Numbered from the stretch's first letter, positions 17,006-26,559 are shown. The stretch: 64,000 nucleotides of DNA from Bog-756 sp963725395 (GCA_963725395.1 CAVRYH010000005.1:124001-188000), one strand, 5' to 3'. The notes: generated from the sequence alone by a model not told the origin. Program-made: numbers and translations.

Positions 17006-18502
17006 GTGCGAACGCTCTTGAGGGGTTCACTCTTCATGAGTCTCGTCGCCTGGATGGTCATTGCGTGTGGCGCCCCACCAGCGTCGGCCTCGACGGACGG
17101 AACCCAGCAGCTCAGGAACGTCGGTCGCTGGATCACCGACGCCCGCGGCCGCGTCGTGGTGATGCACGGTACCAACATGGTGAACAAGCGTTCACCGTAC
17201 TACCCGGCCTCCGCCGGATTCGGGGCGAGCGATGCCGCCTTTCTGCAGAGCATCGGATTCACTGTGGTCAGGATCGGTGTGATCTGGAGCGAGGTCGAGC
17301 CGAAGCCTGGTGTCTATGACAACGCCTACTTGAACCAGATCGAGGCGACCGTGGGCATGCTCGGTAAGCACGGAATCGTGTCTATCCTCGACTTCCACCA
17401 GGATCAGATGAACGAAGAATTCGCCGGCGAGGGGTTCCCCACCTGGGCGGTTCAAGATGACGGGCTGCCGAACCCCAAGACGGCGTTCCCTGCCGGGTAC
17501 ACAAGCAATCCGGCGTTGCAGCGGGCCTACGACAGCTTCTGGTCCGATAGGACTGGCCCTGACGGAATTGGTCTCCAGGAGTACTACGCCGCCGCCTGGA
17601 AGCACGTGGCGCGGCGCTTCGCCGGCAACCGCTGGGTACTCGGTTATGAGCTCATCAACGAGCCCTTTCCCGGGTCCGATTACCTGCAGTGCTTCGCGGG
17701 AAACTGTCCGACGTCCGACGCCGAACTGACCAGCTTCGAAGCCAAGGTGTCCCACGCGATTCGCTCGGTGGACCCCCACACCCTGATCTTCTACGAGCCT
17801 TTCGTGCTGTTCAACTACGGGGTGGAAGACGGCGCCGGCTCGCTTCCGGTCCGAAATGCTGTGTTCGCCTGGCACAACTACTGCTTGAGCGCCGGCCCCT
17901 GCACGAGCAACACGACGGACTTTCAGAATGCCGAAGAACACATCAAATCCGATGGTGAAGCTGAGTTCATGACTGAGTTCGGTGCCGGTCCCATTAGCGA
18001 CAATCAACTGGTCGTCTCGCTCGCCGACCAGAACATGGTCTCGTGGACCAACTGGTCCTACTGCACCTGCGGGGACCCGACCGGCAACCCCGATGAGGGA
18101 ATCGTCAAGAACCCTGGGGAGCCAAAGGCGGGCTCAAACCTCGTCGTGCAGAATCTGGAGCCGATCGTGGAGCCGTATCCACATGTCGTCGCGGGCACGC
18201 CCCGCTCGTACGGATACACCCCCCAAACCAAAATCTTCGGCTTCAGCTACTCCACGACGAAGGCTTCAGGAGCGGGCATGTTCCCGGCCGGATCGATCAC
18301 AGAGATCGAAACGCCACGGTTCGTGTATCCAAGCGGTTACGGAGTCCACGTCGACGGCGGAGCGATCGTTTCGACCGCGAACACCGGCATACTCGACATT
18401 GCATCCTGTCCAGGGGCCAGACACGTCACGGTTCTCGTCGCGCCGGGCAACGGGTCGTCAGATAGTTGCCGGTCGCACGACCAGGTCAGTAGTAGCGGAT
18501 GA
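17006..18502 (+). CDS. Secreted GH5 glycosidase, endoglycoceramidase-like
   Basis: A 498-residue exported glycoside hydrolase. The N-terminus is a signal peptide with a possible lipobox VIAC at about residues 18-21; cleavage after ASA is the alternative. The catalytic barrel shows GTNMVNK, IGFTVVRIGVIWSEVEP, SILDFHQDQ and GEGFPTWA, which are typical of the endoglycoceramidase branch of GH5. The acid/base glutamate is in GYELINEPFPG and the nucleophile in FMTEFGA. A C-terminal beta-sandwich follows from about residue 390 (PYPHVVAGTPRSYGY). Known members release the glycan from glycosphingolipids or act on related glycolipids. The start is GTG at 17006, preceded by a GGAAGG run. A hairpin lies 12 bases after the stop. 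Confidence 0.83.
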   Translation: MRTLLRGSLFMSLVAWMVIACGAPPASASTDGTQQLRNVGRWITDARGRVVVMHGTNMVNKRSPYYPASAGFGASDAAFLQSIGFTVVRIGVIWSEVEPKPGVYDNAYLNQIEATVGMLGKHGIVSILDFHQDQMNEEFAGEGFPTWAVQDDGLPNPKTAFPAGYTSNPALQRAYDSFWSDRTGPDGIGLQEYYAAAWKHVARRFAGNRWVLGYELINEPFPGSDYLQCFAGNCPTSDAELTSFEAKVSHAIRSVDPHTLIFYEPFVLFNYGVEDGAGSLPVRNAVFAWHNYCLSAGPCTSNTTDFQNAEEHIKSDGEAEFMTEFGAGPISDNQLVVSLADQNMVSWTNWSYCTCGDPTGNPDEGIVKNPGEPKAGSNLVVQNLEPIVEPYPHVVAGTPRSYGYTPQTKIFGFSYSTTKASGAGMFPAGSITEIETPRFVYPSGYGVHVDGGAIVSTANTGILDIASCPGARHVTVLVAPGNGSSDSCRSHDQVSSSG

Positions 18503-18514
18503 CCTCCAGCGCAC

Positions 18515-18539
18515 CGACCCGATCGAGGTCGATCGGTCG
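18515..18539 (+). terminator. Hairpin terminator of the GH5 gene
   Basis: CGACCCGATCG (18515-18525) pairs with CGATCGGTCG (18530-18539) with one bulged C and a four-base loop AGGT. It starts 12 bases after the stop codon. No T-tract follows, as is common in high-GC actinobacteria. Confidence 0.5.
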
Positions 18540-19023
18540 ATGTGATGGCCCACAGCATCGGCTGGGATGCCTTACGCCGACGGTGTTCGCCGAAGGTGGG
18601 TTGGTCCCAACCAGCCACGGGTAGGTCGGCCGTCCTCGCAGGGCGCAGCCGTCCGTCCGCAAGCGTGTTCGCAGGCCGTGGGAAGGATGCCTGTCAAAAT
18701 ACCGTGCACTTGCCGATTGCCTCACCTACCGCCCGCTGTCGAAGTAGTCAGTGACAGCCTTTCAGTCATAGGGAAGCCGATAGCCATCGATAGTCGACAA
18801 TCCTCCGAGAGAGAGCCTCGGGTGGAGGACCCCTCGGCTCGGATCGTGGACTCGTACAGCTTCCCGGGCTCACACTTCAGCGTGAACTCACGCGAGGCAC
18901 GACTCCGACCTTGCATCGAGCATGGAGTGTTCGACTTGGGCTCTGCCTTGGGGATCCCCGACGAGGGCCGTGCCGTCATCGGTACCCGAACCGCTCAGGG
19001 GACGGGGCGTCCTCGCTGGTCGG
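18540..19023. other. Non-coding stretch
   Basis: Frames on both strands give non-protein-like translations. It may once have been part of neighbouring genes, but I cannot identify anything in it. Confidence 0.35.
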
Positions 19024-19176
19024 TCAACGGTTCGTTTCACGGCGTCGCTGGCCGAGCGGGCTGAGAATGATCAATCCACCAAGGACCAGGCCGATGCCGA
19101 CGACGAACAGTTCCTCCACGTCGGCTCCTGTAAACGGAAGCTGGGCCGGAGAGCCGAGGCTGGAAGCCGGGTCACG
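19024..19176 (-). pseudogene. Orphan LPxTG sorting-signal tail of a lost surface protein
   Basis: Minus-strand codons from 19176 to TGA at 19024-19026 encode a complete sortase sorting signal: a short Ser/Pro-rich stretch, LPFTG (first codon at 19140), an ADVEEL segment, a 20-residue hydrophobic helix (VVGIGLVLGGLIIL) and a basic end (GQRRRETNR). An in-frame TGA (19179-19177) closes the frame just upstream, and there is no ATG, GTG or TTG before LPFTG. So this is the 3' end of a surface-protein gene whose body is gone or out of frame. The segment TGADV is shared with the LAATG tail at 1459-1473. Another frame upstream (LVLINPFCDASESS, about 19200-19245) may be a remnant of the preceding repeat. 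Confidence 0.7.
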
Positions 19177-19338
19177 TCATCCTTCGGCTTGTTGACGACT
19201 CACTTGCGTCACAGAAGGGATTGATCAGAACAAGGGATTCGTCACCAGGCCCCGCGCCAAGTGCTCTGATCCCAGGCCGTGAGCGTCACGACTGTGGTCG
19301 GCCAACAAGGTGGCCGCGTGGATAGGCACAGCTTCGCC

Positions 19339-19611
19339 TTAGCCGACAACGGTCGGGCTCTCCCGGATCTCGCCACCCTGCCAGCGCCTTTTGTACTGCA
19401 TGGCGAACGAGAAAGGCATCGTTCCTATGAGGCTGAGCATCATGGCGATCGGTACGAAGATACCGGTTATGGCGAAAATGGCAGCCAGTGGGTAGAAGAT
19501 CAGGCTCGACGGGATCTGGAGGAAAAACAGCCCGGCGATCATCAGCTTTTGGCCGGTGGTCAGTTTTGAGCTGGGCGGACTGGGGTTGCGTGCCACGGAC
19601 TCCCCTTCCAT
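19339..19611 (-). CDS. Small membrane protein, two helices
   Basis: I do not recognise the family. From ATG at 19611 the product is 90 residues. It has two hydrophobic stretches (KLMIAGLFFLQIPSSLIFYPL, IFAITGIFVPIAMMLSLIG), a short basic loop (QYKRRW) and a polar C-terminus. GTG at 19596 has an AAGGGGAG run five bases upstream and may be the real start, giving 85 residues. A longer frame to 19704 adds Arg/Pro-rich residues that look untranslated. It lies between an orphan LPFTG tail and an FAD oxidoreductase. Confidence 0.6.
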   Translation of the reverse strand: MEGESVARNPSPPSSKLTTGQKLMIAGLFFLQIPSSLIFYPLAAIFAITGIFVPIAMMLSLIGTMPFSFAMQYKRRWQGGEIRESPTVVG

Positions 19612-19808
19612 GAGAGCCGAATTTACCCCAGCGGTCCACCCGAACCTCCCGCGGGTCGGGTCGGTTCTTCCCGAGGGCATGGGCGAATGCAGCCTCGGGC
19701 TCATCGAGCCGCATTGGTCCCAAGCGGAGGGGGGATGAGCTGGGGGAGTGGTGCAATCTCGGCCGCCGACGGGCGAGGGCGCACACCCTCGACTCAGCCG
19801 AGCAACCT

Positions 19809-21221
19809 TTAGGCGAGCAATTCCTCCAACCGTGGACGGTCAGGACCGGGGGTGACATACGGCGGGTTCTCGGCTGCGACCTCGAGGACTCTGTCGAACA
19901 CCCCGGGGCGCATGAGGACATCCATCGGCAAGGATTGGCAGCTCGCCACCTCCTGGTACCAGGCGAGAACCTGGGCGTCATAGTGGCTGGCCGAGAAGAA
20001 GGCTCGAGATCCCGCCACCATAGGGTCGTCGGGATCGTTGGGATCGGGAAGACCCAACCGGAATGCCTCGACCTCGGGGCCGCGCACCCTGTCGAACTGC
20101 ACGGTGGCCTCGTGCCACGGCTCGGCATCGATCTGTGTTGCCCCCACCCACGCCACCGCCATCTCGGCAGGTTGGTCCAAGACCCCGCCGATCGCATCGG
20201 TCACCGCCACGGCGTGTTTCAGCCCTAGGCAGATGCCCCGACCGAGCGACGGGTTGGTGAAGCCCCATGCGTCTCCGATTGGCAGCAGCCCCGTGGCAAA
20301 GGGACGACCGTCGCCAGAGAACTCTCGGGTGGTGTTCGCAGTGCTGGCCATCGAACGCACGTCCCCGCACGGCTCACCGTCCGCCCAATGGGCATGCAGG
20401 GGCAATGATCGGACAACCCGGTCGAACACTTCGGGATCTCGCACCTTCCGCATCGCCTTGTCCTTGGGCGAGTGGTAGAGAGTGATACTCCAATAGTCGT
20501 CATCGCCGGGCATTGTCAGGACGGTCATCGAACCAACGGCGGAGAGGGCGTCGGTGAGGTATTCGGGTGGATTCGGGCCTCGGTAGTACCGGGTGTTGTA
20601 GACGAAGCCGACGTCCTCCGATCGCTCGGGTGGTCGATGGCCACCCTCCGCCTCCACGAGACCAGGGATTGCCGTCCTGCGACCGGAGACGTCCAAGACC
20701 AGGTCAACGAGCACCTCTTCGCCCGACTGGGTCTTGACCCCGATCACGTGCGGTACACCGCCGATGACCTGCGGCCCGGTCACGAGACCGGTGACCGGGC
20801 TGGCGTAACGGATCTCGACGCCGGGAAAGGACCGGGCGGCCGCAGCGAAACCGAACTCCAGTACGGGACGTCGACACGTCGTCAGCGTCTCGAAGGGCGA
20901 AAAGTCGACCTCCCCGGGGCCGCCGGGGATAGTGCGGGATAGGCGCTCGACGATGTTGTGACGGGGGACACCGGAGGCGACCATTTGTTCTGCGACCTCC
21001 GGCAGGCGTTCCTCGAGGAGCGCCCGTGCGGCCGGCTGCAGAAAGTGAACCTGACGGAACTGGGCCACGCTCCGTCTTTCCCAGTCGTCCCACGCCAGTG
21101 TCGCATCGCTCGGAGGAGGTGGATCTCGGTCCAGCACGACGACCTCGATGCCCTGCCACGCGAGCAGCATCGCCGCCGCCAGACCCGTAGGCCCTCCGCC
21201 AACCACAACCGCTTCCGCCAT
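19809..21221 (-). CDS. FAD-dependent oxidoreductase/monooxygenase
   Basis: A 470-residue flavoprotein. The N-terminal dinucleotide fold is VVVGGGPTGLAAAMLLAWQGIEVVVLDRD, and the second FAD contact is LLPIGDAWGFTNPSLGRG around residues 310-327, with the GD motif used by aromatic hydroxylases, geranylgeranyl reductases and halogenases. HFLQPAARALLEERLPE near residue 58 is typical of a family of actinobacterial FAD-dependent oxidoreductases without assigned substrate. There is no membrane segment. The start is ATG at 21221, with GGGAGG upstream on the coding strand. It stands alone. Confidence 0.82.
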   Translation of the reverse strand: MAEAVVVGGGPTGLAAAMLLAWQGIEVVVLDRDPPPPSDATLAWDDWERRSVAQFRQVHFLQPAARALLEERLPEVAEQMVASGVPRHNIVERLSRTIPGGPGEVDFSPFETLTTCRRPVLEFGFAAAARSFPGVEIRYASPVTGLVTGPQVIGGVPHVIGVKTQSGEEVLVDLVLDVSGRRTAIPGLVEAEGGHRPPERSEDVGFVYNTRYYRGPNPPEYLTDALSAVGSMTVLTMPGDDDYWSITLYHSPKDKAMRKVRDPEVFDRVVRSLPLHAHWADGEPCGDVRSMASTANTTREFSGDGRPFATGLLPIGDAWGFTNPSLGRGICLGLKHAVAVTDAIGGVLDQPAEMAVAWVGATQIDAEPWHEATVQFDRVRGPEVEAFRLGLPDPNDPDDPMVAGSRAFFSASHYDAQVLAWYQEVASCQSLPMDVLMRPGVFDRVLEVAAENPPYVTPGPDRPRLEELLA

Positions 21222-21679
21222 TACGGCCTCCCGCTACGTCTTGAATGAGAGTAGCTGAATGCGGATGCACCTGCGGAACGGATCACGTTGCTCACAGAGC
21301 CGTTTTGGATTCGAACTGAATCGTCCCTCGTTTCCTCGTGTGAGGGACTCGGCCGAACCTGGCCGGTTTGCAGTGGTCTGATTGGCGCCGCCGAAATGCC
21401 CCGGTCCGCCGGGAGGACCGGGCGCCCACAATTGGTTGAACTAAAGCAGGTGTCGGACCCGGGCCACCTCGCGGGCGGGACGGGGCCTGACGCACCGCTG
21501 CCGCCTTCTCGGCAGTCAGTCCCAGGTCGTCTCTTCTCGGGTGAACTCCACCAACAGGCGGTGCAGCCGGCAGTCTGGGTGCACAGGACCGCGGGCTCCC
21601 CGCACCGGTCACCCGGGCGTCGCACGCTGCTGGTCTCACACTCTCCAGTACCGGAACGACGCCCCCACTGTCGGAATCG
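21222..21679. other. Intergenic region, 458 bp
   Basis: No gene seen. A short hairpin TCCCTC/GAGGGA sits near 21326-21349 beside a TTCGAA motif, but it does not fold into a tRNA. The region separates two minus-strand genes. Confidence 0.35.
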
Positions 21680-22333
21680 TCACCCGAAGAACTCCTCTTC
21701 GAGCCCCGCGCACAGCACGTGGTAGACGGCCAGATGAAGTTCTTGAACGGGAGCTGCACCTCGGGCGGGAACCTTCACCCACACGTCGGCTAGGCCCCCA
21801 AGAGGCTCACCGGGTTCGCCCGTGAGCGCGAGCACTCCCACACCAGCTGCCCTCGCCGCAATGGCGCCGAGCACCACATTTCGGGATCGTCCCGACGTCG
21901 ACAGTGCCCAGAACGTGTCGCCGGGTCGACCGTAGCCGTACACCTGCTGAGCGATCGCCATGTCCGCGGCGGTGTCGTTTGCCACCGCCGTGAGGAGGCT
22001 GGTCTGGCTGGTGAGGCTGAACGCTCGCAAGGCCTGTTCGAGCCGATCGGCCAGGTAGGTGGCGTCCTCGCTGAGGGCGGGGGGTGCGGCCGCGGTGAGT
22101 GCTCTGCGGGTGGCGTCCGCAACTGGTCGACGGCGCTCCATCCCCTTCATCAATTCTCCGACGATGTGGTCGGCATCGGATGCGCTCCCGCCATTTCCTC
22201 CGACGTAGACGGTCCCTCCTCCCTGAAATGTCCGGACGAGCAGCTCGAAGGCAGCGTCGAGTTGAGCCGTGACCGTCCCCAGCTCGGGGTGGCGCTCGAC
22301 CAGAGCGCTGAGGCGGTCGGGCAGCGGGCTCAC
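21680..22333 (-). CDS. SIS-domain phosphosugar isomerase, GmhA/DiaA-like
   Basis: A 217-residue sugar-isomerase (SIS) domain protein. GTVYVGGNGGSASDADHIVGEL (split across residues about 37-58) is the phosphosugar-binding loop typical of sedoheptulose-7-phosphate isomerase and DiaA proteins. SLLTAVANDTAAD and FWALSTSGRSRNV are the other conserved blocks. I place the start at GTG 22333, whose TG is shared with the TGA stop of the upstream alpha-mannosidase gene (GTGA overlap), indicating translational coupling. A longer frame upstream is the shadow of the mannosidase. The role is probably isomerisation or binding of a phosphorylated sugar linked to mannoside breakdown; the exact substrate is unknown. 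Confidence 0.82.
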   Translation of the reverse strand: MSPLPDRLSALVERHPELGTVTAQLDAAFELLVRTFQGGGTVYVGGNGGSASDADHIVGELMKGMERRRPVADATRRALTAAAPPALSEDATYLADRLEQALRAFSLTSQTSLLTAVANDTAADMAIAQQVYGYGRPGDTFWALSTSGRSRNVVLGAIAARAAGVGVLALTGEPGEPLGGLADVWVKVPARGAAPVQELHLAVYHVLCAGLEEEFFG

Positions 22334-24894
22334 GGAATGCGGGGGGCCGCGCCCGGTGACGGTGCCGGCGGGTGGACGCCCAACTCGAGCTCGGGGATGT
22401 CGAGCTCCCGTACCGGTGTCCCCGGATCGTCGGAGACAAAGAGAGTGCGCACCTGTTGGGGACCCAGGTCTCCCACCCAAGATCGGTCGTGGGCAGGGAG
22501 CGTCACCTTCGCCCGGCCCTGTCTTCCCGAGATCTCCCACACCCGGAGCACGGTACCCGATCCCGTTTCCGCTCGTTTGACGACCGGCACCACCACACCA
22601 TCGCCCTCCACCTCCAACGCGCTGGCCTCAGAACCGAGATGCCCGCGATGCCAGGTGTCGATGACCACCGGCAACTCCACCCGGTGCTCGTCAGCCATCC
22701 GGGCAACCTCGGCATCAGCCCACGTGCCCAGGTGGGGTGTGAGACGGAACCGCAGCCGGTGGAGGCCCTGATCGGTGACCGGATAGGCGACGGGATCGTC
22801 GTTCCCCCAGCCCCACCCGTGGTCGGCAACCCTGGGGCTCCTCAGTGCCGTGAGACGCAGTCGTCCACCCAGGGCGTCGTACCCCCCGGCCGCGTCCGAA
22901 GTGCACGCCAGCCCGCGGTGCCCGTCGGAGAGGTCGAACCAGTGCACCATGACCTCTTCGTGACCGGAACAGTGACGCTCGACGAACCCGTAGGGAGCAC
23001 CCGCCGCGCTGGAGGGATCCGAGAATGTGGTCGGTACTACCACCTTCATCACCCGGCCCGACTCGTGCCACTCGGCGGTGATTCGCAGCTCGACGAACGG
23101 GCGACCCTGGTACAGGGACACCTCCTGTACCACCGTCGACTGCTCGAGTTTCCATGCGCTCCTGACCGTGGCCCGAACCGGGCCGTCCTCCACGACAGCG
23201 ACACCCGTCAGGTCACCGGACCGCTCTTCGCCCTCGTAGCGAGCAGTGCCGTGGGACCACGTATCGCTCGTATCCCTGATCACGACGGGGAGTACTCCAC
23301 CGTCTCCGATCACCTCCCACTCCTGCCCCCCCTCGCTCGTCACGACAAGCCCGGCGAGGGCGCCGGAGCGGGGGTCGATGACCACTCGAAGGAGACCGTT
23401 GGTCAGGGTGGCGCCACCAGAGACCTCGGCAGCGACGGCTGTCGCGGGATCGCCACCCACTGGTGCCTCGGGGTCGGGGTCGACCACGTGGAGCCAGTAC
23501 CGGCGATAGCCGAATGCCGGCACCGAGAGCTGCATGATGCTGCGCGTCGGGCTGTGGGTCACTTCACCCGAGGGGATCTGTTGCACCGGCTCGCGCAGAC
23601 CCGACGGTGACGTTGCGACGGACACCCGGTGAGGGATGGTGACGGTCGCCGTCACCGGCCAGGACAGAGGGTTGAAGGCGACCAAGGGCACGGGAAGCCC
23701 GGACCGCGAGGACTCCAGGCCCTCGGCGGTCTCGGCGCCCTCGACCCAGGTGTCGACCGCCTCGACGATGCTGTGGGCGGCCAACGTGGCCACCCGGTCG
23801 GCACGCGACTCGGCTGAAGCCAGCCACTGCTCGACGGCGATGGTGGCGGGATCACTGGTCGTCCCACCGAGGGCGTCGTGGAACTGGGCGAACAGGACAC
23901 CGCGCCAGGCCTCGGCGAGTTCGTCCTGCACGTCGAGGGTCCGCCCGGTCAATGCGCGACAAAGCTCACCCATCTTCTCGGCCGCGACCAGGGCATCTTC
24001 GGCCCGGGCATTTCCCCGCTTGAGTGATGCCCGAGCCGAATAGCAGCCGACCGCATGCCACTGGAGTTCGCCGGTGACCGACGGGAGTTCCACATCTCCG
24101 CGAGCTACAGCCTCCCGGAGAGCCTCAAAGTACGCAGCGGGGCCGCTGAAGGTGACGGACCCGGAGCTGGTGATCGACAGCTCGCGGATGGTCCCGACGG
24201 CCAGACGGGTCGGCCCTCCGCCATGGTCGCCAACGCCGAAGAAGGCCATGAGCGGATAGCCGAGCCCACGGCTCAACTCGAGCAGTTCGGTGCTTCGAGT
24301 GCGGATGACCTCGTCCTCATGGCTTCCTTCGGTCGAGTACTCGTACGGGATGCGATAGGTGGGCAGACTCGTCCCGTCCACGCCCTCCCACGAGAAGGCC
24401 GGCGAGGCGATGTGCTTCTCGTGCTCCCCGGGCCGCATCATCACGTACCCACCGATGCCGCTTCCGGCCAGCAGCTGCGGCAGCGTGGCGGCATGGCCGA
24501 AGGAGTCGATGTTGTACCCGACGGTGGCGGTGACCCCGAGGTGTCCGGCCAGGTAGCGCTGGCCATAGAGGAATTGTCGGCACACCGACTCGCCACTGGG
24601 CAGGTTGCAGTCTGGCTCCACCCACTGGCCACCCGTCACGATCCAGCGCCGTTGGGCCACCAGTTCCCTGATTCGTCCGAACAGCTCGGGTGAGGCCTGC
24701 TCCACCCACTGGTAGTAGCTGGCTGAGCTCGCCGTGAACACGAGGGTCGGCTCCTCGTCGAGCCGGTCCACGGCCGATCGGAACGTCTGGAGGACTTCGT
24801 GCATTCCTTCTCTCCAGTCCCAGATCCACATGGGGTCGATGTGGGCGTTTCCCACCATGTGCAAACGAGCTGGTGGGTGGCGGTCGCGATTCAT
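22330..24894 (-). CDS. GH38 alpha-mannosidase
   Basis: An 854-residue glycoside hydrolase. HMVGNAHIDPMWIWDW (residues 12-27) holds the zinc ligands H18 and D20, and NIDSFGHAATLPQ carries the predicted nucleophile D130, which also binds zinc. Central helical bundle and C-terminal beta domains fill the rest (for example EVMVHWFDLSDGHRGLA). There is no signal peptide, so it should be cytoplasmic and act on imported or internal mannosides. The start is ATG at 24894 with AGGAG nine bases upstream; an upstream ATG at 24966 would add 24 residues without a ribosome binding site. Its stop overlaps the GTG of the SIS gene. Confidence 0.92.
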   Translation of the reverse strand: MNRDRHPPARLHMVGNAHIDPMWIWDWREGMHEVLQTFRSAVDRLDEEPTLVFTASSASYYQWVEQASPELFGRIRELVAQRRWIVTGGQWVEPDCNLPSGESVCRQFLYGQRYLAGHLGVTATVGYNIDSFGHAATLPQLLAGSGIGGYVMMRPGEHEKHIASPAFSWEGVDGTSLPTYRIPYEYSTEGSHEDEVIRTRSTELLELSRGLGYPLMAFFGVGDHGGGPTRLAVGTIRELSITSSGSVTFSGPAAYFEALREAVARGDVELPSVTGELQWHAVGCYSARASLKRGNARAEDALVAAEKMGELCRALTGRTLDVQDELAEAWRGVLFAQFHDALGGTTSDPATIAVEQWLASAESRADRVATLAAHSIVEAVDTWVEGAETAEGLESSRSGLPVPLVAFNPLSWPVTATVTIPHRVSVATSPSGLREPVQQIPSGEVTHSPTRSIMQLSVPAFGYRRYWLHVVDPDPEAPVGGDPATAVAAEVSGGATLTNGLLRVVIDPRSGALAGLVVTSEGGQEWEVIGDGGVLPVVIRDTSDTWSHGTARYEGEERSGDLTGVAVVEDGPVRATVRSAWKLEQSTVVQEVSLYQGRPFVELRITAEWHESGRVMKVVVPTTFSDPSSAAGAPYGFVERHCSGHEEVMVHWFDLSDGHRGLACTSDAAGGYDALGGRLRLTALRSPRVADHGWGWGNDDPVAYPVTDQGLHRLRFRLTPHLGTWADAEVARMADEHRVELPVVIDTWHRGHLGSEASALEVEGDGVVVPVVKRAETGSGTVLRVWEISGRQGRAKVTLPAHDRSWVGDLGPQQVRTLFVSDDPGTPVRELDIPELELGVHPPAPSPGAAPRIP

Positions 24895-25238
24895 CTCACG
24901 GCTCTCCTGGTCGGCTCTCGGTCCCATCATGGTGGCCTGCCACGCGGCGATCCACTCGAAACTCAAGGTGGAAGCGGAACCGACTGCCCGACGGTCCGGA
25001 GAAGGCCCGAACGTCGTTCCCGTGCCGGTGCTGACGACTCAGCTGTGGGCTGCTCGGCCAGCGCTCCAGCCGAGAGAACGGGGACGGGGCAATCAGTTCC
25101 TTCCCTCCAACGAACCTTCGGGGCGGCGCCAGACCTCCGCGATCCTGTCCGACGTCATCATCCGCGACACGATCCCGGATGACCAATGCCACAGGGCGCT
25201 CTCAGGCCTGTCTCAGGATGATGTGAAAGCGTGGCGCA
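24895..25238. other. Divergent promoter region, 344 bp
   Basis: It separates the mannosidase and acyltransferase genes, which are read outward. I see no gene and no clear operator in it. Confidence 0.4.
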
Positions 25239-26420
25239 ATGGAGCGGCAGCCGACGACGGGACTCGATTCCGGACGGGCTCCAGCGCTGGATGGCATGCG
25301 AGCACTGTTCGTCTTGGGTGTCGTCGCCTTTCACTTATGGGCCGACACCGAGCACTGGTCCTTCGATCTGGGCAGTGTCGGCGTGATCGGCTTCTTCGCT
25401 CTCTCGGGATACCTCATCACCGGATTGCTGATCAAGGAACACAGCACCACAGGACGCCTGCGCCTTTCGTACTTCTATGCGCGTCGCGCTCTCCGTCTCC
25501 TTCCAGCGTTGTGCTTCCTCCTCGGCATCTGGCTCCTCGTCGATCTCCTGTTTCAGAAGGGTCAGTTCCTCTCTACGGTGCCGAGCGCCCACACTCCGGG
25601 AAACGCGGTGTCATGGATCACCGGGCTCGAAGGCGTCGGTGCAGCGCTCTTCTACGTTACGAACTGGCTCAATGTGGAGCCCACTTGGCACCTGTGGTTT
25701 GGCTACAGCCCGATTAGTCACCTGTGGACGTTGGCGGTTGAAGAGCAGTTCTATGTTGTCTGGGCACCGGTGATGCTCTTTCTGCTTCGCCTACGCTGGT
25801 CCGTGGCCGTCCTCCTGGTGGCGATCGTCGCCGCTGTTGCCCTGGTCGAACCCGACTTCCTGTCGTCATCGGGCTTCAACCGTGTCTACTTTGGGACCGA
25901 CACAAGATGCGCCGCACTCTTCTGCGGGGCGCTCTGCGCCTTCATCCGCCCGGCCGACGGGTGGCGATTCCTGAGTCGCTCCCCGTGGGCTCCGTGGCTT
26001 GGCGCCACCATCCTGGGAGCCCTGTGCTGGTCGGCCTACGCGTTGCGACAGGAGGGGGAGCGTGGACAGTGGAACACCGGTCTCGCCGTGTGCAGCCTGG
26101 CGTGTGCCCTCGGTGTCGTCTTCACTGTCGAACGCCCCCACGAGACCGCGGGGCGATGGCTCTCGTCAAGCGTGTTCGTAGCCATTGGCAAGCGTTCCTA
26201 CGCCCTCTATCTCTGGTCCTACGTGCTCAACACGTGGTTCCGTGATACCGGCTTTTTCGAGTCATTCCTCGTCATCGGCCTCTCGTTCCTGGTTGCCGAG
26301 GTCTCCTACCGCTTCGTGGAACTCCCGGCAATGCGGTACAGGTACCTGTTCACCGCCCCCGCCTCGGAGCGTCCTGCCAGCGTGAACTCCAAAGAGAAGG
26401 TCTTGGTCACGAGGTCATGA
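25239..26420 (+). CDS. Membrane O-acyltransferase, acyltransferase-3 family
   Basis: A 393-residue polytopic protein of the OafA/YrhL (acyltransferase 3) family, which transfers acetyl or other acyl groups to exported polysaccharides, lipids or antibiotics. The family start is clear: PALDGMRALFVLGVVAFHLW with the catalytic-type histidine, then GSVGVIGFFALSGYLITGLL and YFYARRALRLLPAL. About ten helices follow, and the C-terminal helix ends near LVAEVSYRFVELP, the usual family ending. No extra SGNH domain is attached. ATG at 25239 lacks a strong ribosome binding site. The acceptor is unknown. Confidence 0.9.
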   Translation: MERQPTTGLDSGRAPALDGMRALFVLGVVAFHLWADTEHWSFDLGSVGVIGFFALSGYLITGLLIKEHSTTGRLRLSYFYARRALRLLPALCFLLGIWLLVDLLFQKGQFLSTVPSAHTPGNAVSWITGLEGVGAALFYVTNWLNVEPTWHLWFGYSPISHLWTLAVEEQFYVVWAPVMLFLLRLRWSVAVLLVAIVAAVALVEPDFLSSSGFNRVYFGTDTRCAALFCGALCAFIRPADGWRFLSRSPWAPWLGATILGALCWSAYALRQEGERGQWNTGLAVCSLACALGVVFTVERPHETAGRWLSSSVFVAIGKRSYALYLWSYVLNTWFRDTGFFESFLVIGLSFLVAEVSYRFVELPAMRYRYLFTAPASERPASVNSKEKVLVTRS

Positions 26421-26559
26421 AGCCACCGCGGCTCTCCTGTCAGGGCGACTAACCTCAAAGCCGCCCCGAGACCTGGCTCCCACCCGATCGGTCACCTCCA
26501 CAAGTTGGACTCTCGTCCCGTCGGTCACCTCGTCGGCCTGGTCGTTTGACGAAATAGGA

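Noticed and set aside
16486..17319. 277-codon plus-strand frame before GH5
   Set aside because: Arg/Pro/Ser-rich translation overlapping the real GH5 gene in a different phase.
21300..21350. Possible tRNA-like segment with TTCGAA and a hairpin
   Set aside because: The T-arm and acceptor stem do not pair and no anticodon arm can be formed.
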